This document shows, in pieces, positions 7,055 to 13,056 of a DNA stretch of 13,056 bases. This DNA comes from JBJEQG01 sp051881635. GTDB taxonomy: Bacteria; Bacillota; Clostridia; Oscillospirales; Acutalibacteraceae. The notes below the pieces were generated by a model, which saw only the letters and a list, made by a program, of their open reading frames with translations, was not told the DNA's origin and did no database searches. Both the position numbers and the translations under genes were made by a program. The DNA lies in NCBI GenBank assembly GCA_051881635.1, contig JBJEQG010000120.1, forward strand, positions 1 through 13,056, given 5' to 3'. Each line of letters starts with the position of its first letter. Positions within the stretch are counted from its first letter, which is position 1.

Positions 7055-8338
7055 TTATTCGGGACGAATAACATCAATACCCATATATTTTCTCAAAACT
7101 TCCGGTACGGTTACAGAGCCGTCCGCATTTTGATACTGCTCCACAATGGCGGGAATAACACGGCTTGTTGCCAAACCGGACGCATTCAGTGTATGAGCAA
7201 AGTGCATTTTGCCGTCTGCATCACGATAACGGATATTTCCCCGTCTTGCCTGATAGTCACGGGCATTAGATGCCGAGCTGACTTCCTTGTAAATTCCCAT
7301 ACTCGGAATCCAAACTTCAATATCATAAGTTCTCGCCATAGAGAAAGAACAGTCACCCGCCGCAAGTTTGCTTAAACGATAGTGCAAGCCCAACTCCTGA
7401 ACCAAACGCTCCGCCTTGCCTACCAATTCCTCAAAAGCAGCGTCTGAACCGTCATCGGTTGTGTATTGTACCATTTCAACTTTGTTGAATTGATGACCAC
7501 GAATCATGCCACGCTCCTCACTGCGGTAACTTCCTGATTCACGGCGATAACATGGTGTATAAGCAATATATTTTCTCGGCAATTCGTCCAAAGTCAAAAC
7601 TTCATCTCTGTGCAGATTTACCAAAGCTGTTTCGGCTGTCGGCAACATAAACTTTTTATCCTGACTTGTCGGGTTCTGTATCCAATAAACCTCGTCCGTA
7701 AACTTCGGAAATTGTCCTGCAACATAACCACATTCATAGTTCAGCATATGCGGCGGCAAAATGAATTCATAGCCGTCCGAAATATGCTCATTGACAAAGA
7801 AATTCAGAATAGCCCACTCCAAACGGGAACCCCAGCCTCTGTACAGCCAACTTCCCGCACCGGCAATCTTTGCACCACGCTTGTAATCAATCATGTTCAG
7901 GCTCTCGCAAAGGTCAACATGATTTTTGGGTTCAAAATCAAAAACAGGCTTTTCGCCAAAATAACGGAGCGGTTCGTTATTTTCCTTACCGCCGGCACAA
8001 ACATCATCATCAGGCAAGTTCGGCAGGGACAAAAGCAAATCCTTTTGTTCGTTTTCAAGCTCTGCAACGGCTGTTTCGGCAACCTTAATTTCATCGCCCA
8101 AAGTTTTCATCTTTGCCGTAATTTCGGAAACATCGCCACCTGCTTTTTTAATCTGCGGAATTTGCTTGCTGACGGAATTTTTTTCCGCCTTCATAGCCTC
8201 CACTTGACCTAATTTTTCCCTTCTTTGGGCGTCAAGTTCCAAAATTTTGTCTACGACATCGTCCAAATTTTTTTCTCTTTTTTTAATTTTTGCCTTAACC
8301 TCGTCCGTTTTTTCTCTGAGCAATTTAATATCAATCAT
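7055..8338 (-). CDS. serS: seryl-tRNA synthetase
   Basis: SerS charges tRNA-Ser with serine in the cytosol. The 427-residue length is normal. The N-terminal 110 residues form the charged, leucine-rich antiparallel coiled coil (start MIDIKLLREKTDEV) that contacts the long variable arm of tRNA-Ser. The class II catalytic core follows: motif 1 around GWGSRLEWAILNFF to EFILPPHML, motif 2 around YTPCYRRESGSYRSEERG ending GMIRGHQFNKVE, and motif 3 around LNASGLATSRVIPAIVEQYQ. ATG 8338 has AGAGG nine bases upstream. The leader is too short, and lacks the conserved parts, for a T-box riboswitch. Terminators flank the gene on both sides, so it is probably its own transcription unit. In many Clostridia serS lies near parB and the origin, in agreement with the context here. 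Confidence 0.97.
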   Translation of the reverse strand: MIDIKLLREKTDEVKAKIKKREKNLDDVVDKILELDAQRREKLGQVEAMKAEKNSVSKQIPQIKKAGGDVSEITAKMKTLGDEIKVAETAVAELENEQKDLLLSLPNLPDDDVCAGGKENNEPLRYFGEKPVFDFEPKNHVDLCESLNMIDYKRGAKIAGAGSWLYRGWGSRLEWAILNFFVNEHISDGYEFILPPHMLNYECGYVAGQFPKFTDEVYWIQNPTSQDKKFMLPTAETALVNLHRDEVLTLDELPRKYIAYTPCYRRESGSYRSEERGMIRGHQFNKVEMVQYTTDDGSDAAFEELVGKAERLVQELGLHYRLSKLAAGDCSFSMARTYDIEVWIPSMGIYKEVSSASNARDYQARRGNIRYRDADGKMHFAHTLNASGLATSRVIPAIVEQYQNADGSVTVPEVLRKYMGIDVIRPE

Positions 8339-8470
8339 AATACAATTCCTCTTTCAGCTTAATTTAGGATATACGCTACTTTTTTATTTTCTCATATTTC
8401 CGTATCAATTTCAAGTCCTATGATTGAATTTATCTTGCAAAACTCCATTTTTATTTTTCGGAAATAATAA

Positions 8471-8503
8471 AACAGCGGTACAAGTGTTCCTCATACCGCT
8501 GTT
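8471..8503 (-). terminator. intrinsic terminator of the surface-protein gene
   Basis: AACAGCGGTA (8471-8480) and TACCGCTGTT (8494-8503) form a perfect 10-bp stem with a 13-base loop. On the minus strand it runs into TTTTATTATTT. It lies about 30 bases after the stop codon of the gene ending at 8533 and isolates it from serS. Confidence 0.83.
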
Positions 8504-8532
8504 CTTAAAGGCTTATTTATGCTTGTAAGGGT

Positions 8533-11103
8533 TTATTTGTCCTGATTGGATTTTTTCTTCTTTAAAACAATGCCAACAACAGACATTGAGAACAAAGCCA
8601 CAATTATAAAGAAAGTCATGCTCTTAAAGTTTCCGCTGTCACCTGTATCAACACCACTGTTCTCTCCTTCCGATGTTGCAGAGGACTCCGTTGAAGTTTC
8701 GCTTGTTTCCTTAGAGGACTCTTCGGGAGCGGACGGGTCTTCGCCCGATTCTTCACTTGGTTCTTTGCTTGGTTCTTCACTTGGTTCTTCGCTTGGTTCT
8801 TCGCTCGGTTCTTCACTCGGCTCGCTTGGATCTACCACTGAACCTGTTTCCGTAACTTTCCAAAGTTGAGCACCATAGAACGGGTTTGCCGTACCAACAT
8901 ACAAAGAGTCATCGCATACAACCATTGTTCTGCCGCCATAGTTATACTTGTCGTTAAAGCCGTTATCCGTAACCATTTCATAAGTTACAGTACCGTCATC
9001 GTCAATAGACATTGTATAAAGATCAAAACCTGCCTCATTTTCAAAAAGTCTGTTTGAAATTTCGGCATACATCTTCCAGCCTTCAAGGTCGATTTTGTCA
9101 ACAAAATCGTTCCATTTTTCCTCGATATAATCCTTGATTTCCTGCAAAATCCTATCTTCAATTTCCGAAAGGATACGGTCTATTTCCGCTTTGGCTTTTT
9201 CGATAATTTCTTCAATCTTTTCCAAAATACCGCTTGTCAAATCGGAATAATCGCCGTCCCAGATAACCGTAAGTTCTTCCTGCAAATCCGAGAAAATTTC
9301 GTTTATCTCTTGAAGTTTCTCTGTGCTTATGGAGTTGTCAATCGTCGTGTCTGCACTCCATACACTTGGCGTTTCAGCTTCAATAGAGGACAGCTTGTCG
9401 AGTAACTGCTGCAAAATGGCGGCTGTTAATACATCTGCATTTTCGCTAACTTCCTGACACTTCTCAATCAGTTCCTGCAACTTAGCCTCATCAACAACGA
9501 CTGTACCCTGACCGTCCAAAATATCCGCTAACTCTTGAAGTTTATCTATTACCTCTTGGATTTCTTCCAAAGACGGTGTATCCATATTTTCCAAAACTTC
9601 CAAAAGTTCGTCTACGAGTTCATCAATCTGAATTATGTCGCTCGGGTCCTCAATATCCTTATCTGCGTTTTGGGCAAGCAAAAGCTCAATCAAATCCTGG
9701 ATATACTGCATTTGGCTTTCCATTTCCTCAGTCGTCATACTTGCCAATTCGCCGTTAGTCAGCTTGGTAAAGTATTTGTACAAGGATTCAGCATCAAATG
9801 ATGAAATATAGAGTTTGTCGTTATAAACGCAATATCTCCAAAAATAGTCATTGGTTGTTTCCGCATAGATTTCGTTGATTTCTTCACATTCTGTAATAAC
9901 GCCGTCCTTGTCCATGCAGTACATTTTCTGAGGTGTTGTTACCGTCATATACATCGGTTTTAAATATGTACTCATTTTCGGTGCGGTTTCGCTTCCAGCA
10001 ATATTCATAAACAAACCCGTAACTGCTGTCATTGCCGCTGTCAATGAGTTATCAAATGTTCCGAAATACAGCTTATCTTTATACACAACAGGTGTTGCGG
10101 CACTTGCGATAAGACCGTTTGTCGGATAACCTTCGGCAGTAGGTGCCATACCCATGTTGTATTTGCTGTTTTTGCCGATAACCTCAGTCCATACCCAACC
10201 GTATTCATTCGCTTCGGCAGAGGACGGGTCTTCATATCCTTTGAACATAACAAAGCCATTTGAGGTTGCAAGGAAAATATACATATCTCCCTGATACTCA
10301 ATCAAGTCCCAAACATTACCGCCCTGACTTGCATAAACTTTGTCTGTCGCATAATCAATAAAATCTTTGTAATCCGCCACACGAGTCCAAACGGTATCAT
10401 CTTTGGCGTCTTTTTTCAAAACAGCCAGCTTGTTATAACCGCTTGGAACATCTAAACGCTCGTCCAAACCGGCAAAGTATAACTCGCCTTTATAAACCGT
10501 GCTTGCTCTGAAACTGCTGCCGCCGCCCGCTGCAAAAACAATGCTGACTTCATCATCTTCGTCAATCTTAACAATCTCAGTACCGGAATTACCCATTGTA
10601 CCAAAGTAAACATTGTTGTCAAAGGTTGTTGCCATTCTGAAAGCCGTTGCATTTTCATACTGTGCGATTTCCGTAATAGCACCGCTCTTCGGGTCAACTT
10701 TCAGGATACGGGCATATCTATCCTCACTGGCGTGCGGAATTTCTCCGTTTGTAATTGCGTCAACCACTGCATATAGTGTATCCTCAGAAAGACCATACGC
10801 CGAAAGCTGTTTTGCAAACTGTCCTACAACACCACCTAAGATATTGCGGTTTGTACCGATATAAATATAACCGTTACGCTCTGCCATTGCCCATGCATAA
10901 CTGTTATTGCGGTCGCCGCCCTCCGTCAAACCGTCAACCTCTCTTTGACCGTTATACGGGTTACTGATTTTTTCCATTGTATAACCGTTCTGTTCGTAAC
11001 TAATAGGCTCTGACGATTGTGCAAAAGCCGTAAAAGCCACACTGCTCAAAAGGGTTGCTGAAAGAGTTACAGCAAGAACCTTTCTGACGATTCTGTTTTC
11101 CAT
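8533..11103 (-). CDS. secreted, C-terminally anchored surface protein: predicted beta-propeller with coiled-coil insertion
   Basis: I do not recognise this 856-residue protein as a named family. It starts with a clear signal peptide (basic RIVRK, hydrophobic stretch, AFA before Gln29). Residues about 30-440 contain propeller-like repeats, each with a strand such as YIYIGTN, NVYFGTM, ELYFAGL, KLYFGTF or KLYISSF. One more, SLYVGTANPFYGAQLWKV, comes after residue 700. Between them, at about 445-668, is a long acidic insertion of Leu/Ile heptad-like helices with many Glu and Asp, for example IIEKAKAEIDRILSEIE. The C-terminus has six PSEE-type repeats (762-785), a Ser/Thr/Glu-rich stalk, DTGDS (819-823), a membrane helix (about 829-847) and KKKK. 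This is the layout of a wall- or membrane-anchored protein; DTGDS may be a divergent sortase signal. GGAGG lies six bases before ATG 11103, and a good promoter is upstream. The ligand or role is unknown; adhesion or environment binding is a guess. Confidence 0.85.
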   Translation of the reverse strand: MENRIVRKVLAVTLSATLLSSVAFTAFAQSSEPISYEQNGYTMEKISNPYNGQREVDGLTEGGDRNNSYAWAMAERNGYIYIGTNRNILGGVVGQFAKQLSAYGLSEDTLYAVVDAITNGEIPHASEDRYARILKVDPKSGAITEIAQYENATAFRMATTFDNNVYFGTMGNSGTEIVKIDEDDEVSIVFAAGGGSSFRASTVYKGELYFAGLDERLDVPSGYNKLAVLKKDAKDDTVWTRVADYKDFIDYATDKVYASQGGNVWDLIEYQGDMYIFLATSNGFVMFKGYEDPSSAEANEYGWVWTEVIGKNSKYNMGMAPTAEGYPTNGLIASAATPVVYKDKLYFGTFDNSLTAAMTAVTGLFMNIAGSETAPKMSTYLKPMYMTVTTPQKMYCMDKDGVITECEEINEIYAETTNDYFWRYCVYNDKLYISSFDAESLYKYFTKLTNGELASMTTEEMESQMQYIQDLIELLLAQNADKDIEDPSDIIQIDELVDELLEVLENMDTPSLEEIQEVIDKLQELADILDGQGTVVVDEAKLQELIEKCQEVSENADVLTAAILQQLLDKLSSIEAETPSVWSADTTIDNSISTEKLQEINEIFSDLQEELTVIWDGDYSDLTSGILEKIEEIIEKAKAEIDRILSEIEDRILQEIKDYIEEKWNDFVDKIDLEGWKMYAEISNRLFENEAGFDLYTMSIDDDGTVTYEMVTDNGFNDKYNYGGRTMVVCDDSLYVGTANPFYGAQLWKVTETGSVVDPSEPSEEPSEEPSEEPSEEPSKEPSEESGEDPSAPEESSKETSETSTESSATSEGENSGVDTGDSGNFKSMTFFIIVALFSMSVVGIVLKKKKSNQDK
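8749..8829 (-). repeat. 12-bp tandem repeat encoding PSEE units
   Basis: Six consecutive 12-base units (first plus-strand copy TTCTTCACTTGG at 8749-8760, last at 8809-8820) are followed by a 9-base partial copy at 8821-8829. The units differ mainly at two positions, and one encodes PSKE. They encode the PSEE repeat in the stalk of the surface protein. Being a multiple of three, copy number can change without a frameshift. Confidence 0.9.
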
Positions 11104-11128
11104 ACAAATCCTCCGTCATATAAAAATT

Positions 11129-11149
11129 TACTTTATGGAATATAAAGTA
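11129..11149. promoter_or_regulatory. small inverted repeat in the surface-gene leader
   Basis: TACTTTAT (11129-11136) and ATAAAGTA (11142-11149) are an 8-bp inverted repeat with a five-base centre. It covers the expected transcription start and early leader of the surface-protein gene, a position suited to an operator or a small 5' hairpin. No regulator can be assigned. Confidence 0.3.
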
Positions 11150-11156
11150 TGTCATA

Positions 11157-11185
11157 ATCATAACATAAATTTAAATTTCATTCAA
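11157..11185 (-). promoter_or_regulatory. sigma-A-type promoter of the surface-protein gene
   Basis: On the minus strand, TTGAAT (11185-11180) and TATGAT (11162-11157) are separated by exactly 17 bases, close to the housekeeping consensus. The start would be near 11150, giving a leader of about 47 bases that ends in GGAGG and ATG 11103. The upstream edge is about 30 bases from a perfect parS site. Confidence 0.65.
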
Positions 11186-11214
11186 GATACAAATCGGACA
11201 ATTTGTCTACTGAT

Positions 11215-11230
11215 TGTTTCACGTGAAACA
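11215..11230. other. parS: parS centromere site, perfect 16-mer
   Basis: TGTTTCACGTGAAACA is a perfect palindrome and an exact match to the Firmicute parS consensus TGTTNCACGTGAAACA bound by Spo0J/ParB. It lies between parB and the surface-protein gene. ParB loads here, uses CTP to slide onto neighbouring DNA and recruits the segregation machinery. Confidence 0.95.
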
Positions 11231-11272
11231 TTGAAAAACACTACATAAAAAAATATATCCGTTACTGCTTTT

Positions 11273-11288
11273 TGTTTCACATGAAACA
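11273..11288. other. parS-like site with one mismatch, abutting the parB stop codon
   Basis: TGTTTCACATGAAACA differs from the perfect parS by one base in the central CG. It ends directly against the parB stop codon (11289-11291), and its centre is 58 bases from that of the perfect site. Binding strength is uncertain, since the central CG is strongly conserved in known parS sites. Confidence 0.6.
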
Positions 11289-12146
11289 TTATTCTCCGCC
11301 CAAAATCCTTGCCAATTCTTTCAGGTCATCTTGATTATAAAATTCAATTTCCAAAATGCCGCTGTCGTTTTTGGTATTATTAACTTTGATTTTCCGGCTC
11401 AAATGTTCATGCAAAGCAATTTCCACTTCATCATAAAAAGGATCTCTCTTTTTATGTACAGCTTCCTTTTTGCTGCCCTCGCTGTTCATTTTCCTCGCCA
11501 AACGCTCCACATCACGCACCGTTAAATCATTCGGTTCAATCTGTCGGGCTGTTTCAAGCATATCATCTTGATTTTTAAATGCCAGCAAAGCCCTTGCATG
11601 ACCTGCACTGATTTTCCCCTCACGCAAAAGCTCCAAAACTTCTTCGGGCAAGTTCAAAAGACGCAAAGCGTTTGCAATAACCGGTCGGGACTTTCCGACT
11701 GTTTTGGAGATTTCCTCCTGTGTAAAATTATATTCGTCCATAAGGCGTTTGTAACCAAAGGCCTCTTCCAAAGGCGTTAAGTTTTCCCTCTGCAAATTTT
11801 CAATCATGGCAATCTGCATCATTTCGGAATCCGTCATCTCACGGATAATAACGGGAACTTCAACCAGACCTGCCATACGGCTTGCCCTCCAACGGCGTTC
11901 CCCTGCGACGAGCTGATAACCGCCGTCTGCCATAGGACGAACCAAAAGCGGCTGTAAAACGCCATGCATGGCAATAGAATCAGCCAACTCTCTCAGGCTT
12001 TCCTCGTCAAACTCACTTCGGGGCTGTGAGCGGTTCGGTTCAATATCGGTAATCTTTAATGTTTCAAGGCCGGAACTTTCGTCTGTCAGGTTTTCCATAA
12101 ACAAAGCGTCCAAACCCTTGCCCAGACCTCCTTTTTTGGCTGCCAT
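11289..12146 (-). CDS. parB: chromosome partitioning protein ParB (Spo0J family)
   Basis: ParB is the CTP-dependent clamp that binds parS, spreads over nearby DNA and, with ParA and SMC, organises and separates newly copied origins. The 285-residue length is typical of Spo0J. It begins with the ParA-stimulating leader LGKGLDALF (8-16). The N-terminal CTP-binding domain holds GERRWRA (82-88) and ENLQREN (116-122). A helix-turn-helix at about 142-164 (TQEEISKTVGKSRPVIANAL) recognises parS. The C-terminal 45 residues form the dimerisation domain. ATG 12146 has AAAGGAG ten bases upstream. The parA stop is 21 bases before it, so the two genes form one operon. Perfect parS sites lie on both sides of the operon, with a near match at the stop codon. 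I saw no clear terminator after parB. Confidence 0.97.
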   Translation of the reverse strand: MAAKKGGLGKGLDALFMENLTDESSGLETLKITDIEPNRSQPRSEFDEESLRELADSIAMHGVLQPLLVRPMADGGYQLVAGERRWRASRMAGLVEVPVIIREMTDSEMMQIAMIENLQRENLTPLEEAFGYKRLMDEYNFTQEEISKTVGKSRPVIANALRLLNLPEEVLELLREGKISAGHARALLAFKNQDDMLETARQIEPNDLTVRDVERLARKMNSEGSKKEAVHKKRDPFYDEVEIALHEHLSRKIKVNNTKNDSGILEIEFYNQDDLKELARILGGE

Positions 12147-12167
12147 TATTCTTATACTCCTTTCCCT

Positions 12168-12953
12168 TTATTTTCCCTCCGGAATTTGTTTATCATTGTT
12201 CAGCAAAAGCTCCTTAACCAAAGATATATATGCCTGTGAACCTTTACAGGACTTATCAAAATACATAATCGGTTTTCCGAAACTCGGTGCTTCGGAAAGT
12301 CGGACACCTCTCGGAATAACAGATGTAAACACTTTGCGTGGGAAGAAACGCTTAACTTCTTCAACAACCTGTTGTGTAAGGTTCAGTCTGCCGTCATACA
12401 TTGTCAGCAGAACGCCCTCTATATCCAAACGGTTATTGTAGGACCGCTTAATTTTTCGCACTGTATTGATTAATTGCGAAAGTCCCTCCAATGCATAGTA
12501 TTCGGGCTGTATTGGTACAAGCAAAGTATCTGCCGCACAAAAAGCATTTGTTGTAATCAATCCCAAAGACGGCGGACAGTCAATAAGAATGAAATCGTAA
12601 TCATTTTTAATCAAAAGCAAAGCATTCTTTAAGCGGGACTCCCGTGCCTCTTTCTCTACCAATTCAATTTCAGCCGCCGCCAAATCAATACTTGCGGGTA
12701 TAATATCCAAATTTGCAAACTCCGTTTTGATAATTGCGTCAGACGCCTTTGTATCATCAATCAGAACATTATAGATTGAATTTTTTACGGTTCTCTTATC
12801 AATGCCAACACCACTGGACGCATTACCCTGTGGGTCCGTATCAACCAACAGTGTTTTAAATCCAAGCATACCAATGCCAGCCGCAAGATTAACTGCGGTT
12901 GTTGTTTTGCCGACACCGCCTTTTTGGTTAGTAATTGCTATAATTTTTCCCAA
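12168..12953 (-). CDS. parA: chromosome partitioning ATPase ParA (Soj family)
   Basis: ParA is a Walker-type ATPase that binds DNA non-specifically as an ATP dimer and is released by ParB; in Bacillus its relative Soj also controls DnaA. The predicted 261 residues begin, as in Soj, with GKIIAITNQ, then the deviant Walker A KGGVGKTT (11-18) with both signature lysines. VDTDPQGN is at 37-44 and the Walker B segment LIDCPPSLG at about 122-130. There is no N-terminal DNA-binding extension, as expected for a chromosomal rather than type Ia plasmid ParA. I chose TTG 12953 because AAAGGAG (12968-12962) lies eight bases upstream and it gives the standard N-terminus. An ATG at 12983, with a weaker GAGG, would add ten residues. 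The longer frame from TTG 12995 would include that GAGG and is unlikely. Confidence 0.95.
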   Translation of the reverse strand: MGKIIAITNQKGGVGKTTTAVNLAAGIGMLGFKTLLVDTDPQGNASSGVGIDKRTVKNSIYNVLIDDTKASDAIIKTEFANLDIIPASIDLAAAEIELVEKEARESRLKNALLLIKNDYDFILIDCPPSLGLITTNAFCAADTLLVPIQPEYYALEGLSQLINTVRKIKRSYNNRLDIEGVLLTMYDGRLNLTQQVVEEVKRFFPRKVFTSVIPRGVRLSEAPSFGKPIMYFDKSCKGSQAYISLVKELLLNNDKQIPEGK

Positions 12954-13040
12954 GTCGCTCACTCCTTTGACTTCATTATACATGATTATCCTCAACTTTT
13001 AAATAGCTTTTTCAGATTTTCTTTGATTTTTTTAAAAAAT

Positions 13041-13056
13041 TGTTTCACGTGAAACA
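13041..13056. other. parS: parS centromere site, perfect 16-mer at the window edge
   Basis: A second exact TGTTTCACGTGAAACA occupies the last 16 bases, about 60-90 bases upstream of the possible parA starts. The position may let ParB influence the parA-parB promoter as well as segregation. A promoter between this site and parA is not clear; TATTTA near 13005 on the minus strand is a weak -10 candidate. Confidence 0.95.

Noticed and set aside
7610..8212. 200-codon open frame antisense to serS
   Set aside because: Fully inside serS, with no family motif and low-complexity aromatic composition. It is a shadow of the catalytic-core codons.
8339..8470. T-box riboswitch before serS
   Set aside because: The available leader is only about 130 bases, I could not find the conserved T-box sequence, and no leader terminator/antiterminator pair is seen.
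8616..8816. Short minus-strand frame with repeated KNQAKNQ-like units
   Set aside because: It is the 12-bp PSEE repeat read in another frame of the surface-protein gene.
11289..12953. Plasmid-type partition system or integrated plasmid
   Set aside because: ParA lacks the N-terminal DNA-binding domain of large plasmid ParA proteins, ParB has the Spo0J layout, the parS sites are chromosomal consensus, and the neighbours (serS, guaB) are housekeeping genes.

Overview
The window looks like an origin-proximal chromosomal segment of an AT-rich Gram-positive bacterium, most likely a member of Clostridia and perhaps Oscillospirales. The evidence is strong AGGAGG-type ribosome binding sites, frequent hairpin-plus-T-tract terminators, a Soj/Spo0J-type parA-parB pair with the classic Firmicute parS 16-mer, and a secreted Ser/Glu/Pro-rich, membrane-anchored surface protein. 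The taxonomic call is inference, because no rRNA or tRNA gene is present.

Layout. On the plus strand, 25-4310 is a compact three-gene operon: a MoxR-family AAA+ ATPase, a DUF58 membrane protein and a large membrane-anchored transglutaminase-like protein. It ends at a strong terminator (4312-4349). A gene-free, AT-rich stretch (4350-4614) carries two palindromic clusters of a TTTTCAACA/TGTTGAAAA 9-mer. All remaining genes are on the minus strand. Read from right to left, in transcription order, they are: parA (12953-12168), parB (12146-11289), a 185-bp spacer with a perfect parS and a near-parS, an 856-residue predicted beta-propeller/coiled-coil surface protein (11103-8533), serS (8338-7055), guaB (6768-5290) and a GNAT acetyltransferase (5190-4615). 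The surface gene, serS and guaB each have their own terminator, so these are mostly separate transcription units. A second perfect parS lies at the extreme right edge, upstream of parA.

How the genes work together. ParA, ParB and the parS sites form a complete chromosome segregation module. Its presence suggests that oriC lies nearby, probably beyond the right edge, so the minus-strand genes would be transcribed away from the origin. serS (tRNA-Ser charging) and guaB (the committed step to GMP) are housekeeping genes. The MoxR/DUF58/transglutaminase operon is a widespread but poorly understood set that probably forms an envelope-associated chaperone/assembly complex.

Several starts differ from the longest open frame. 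The transglutaminase gene appears to start at an AUU codon (2058). GuaB starts at ATG 6768, because the longer frame would translate its own Shine-Dalgarno. ParA most likely starts at TTG 12953. I found no defence system, CRISPR array, insertion sequence, prophage or RNA gene. The most unusual items are the surface protein with its helical insertion, the AUU start, the TTTTCAACA palindromes, and the parS sites beside the surface-protein promoter.
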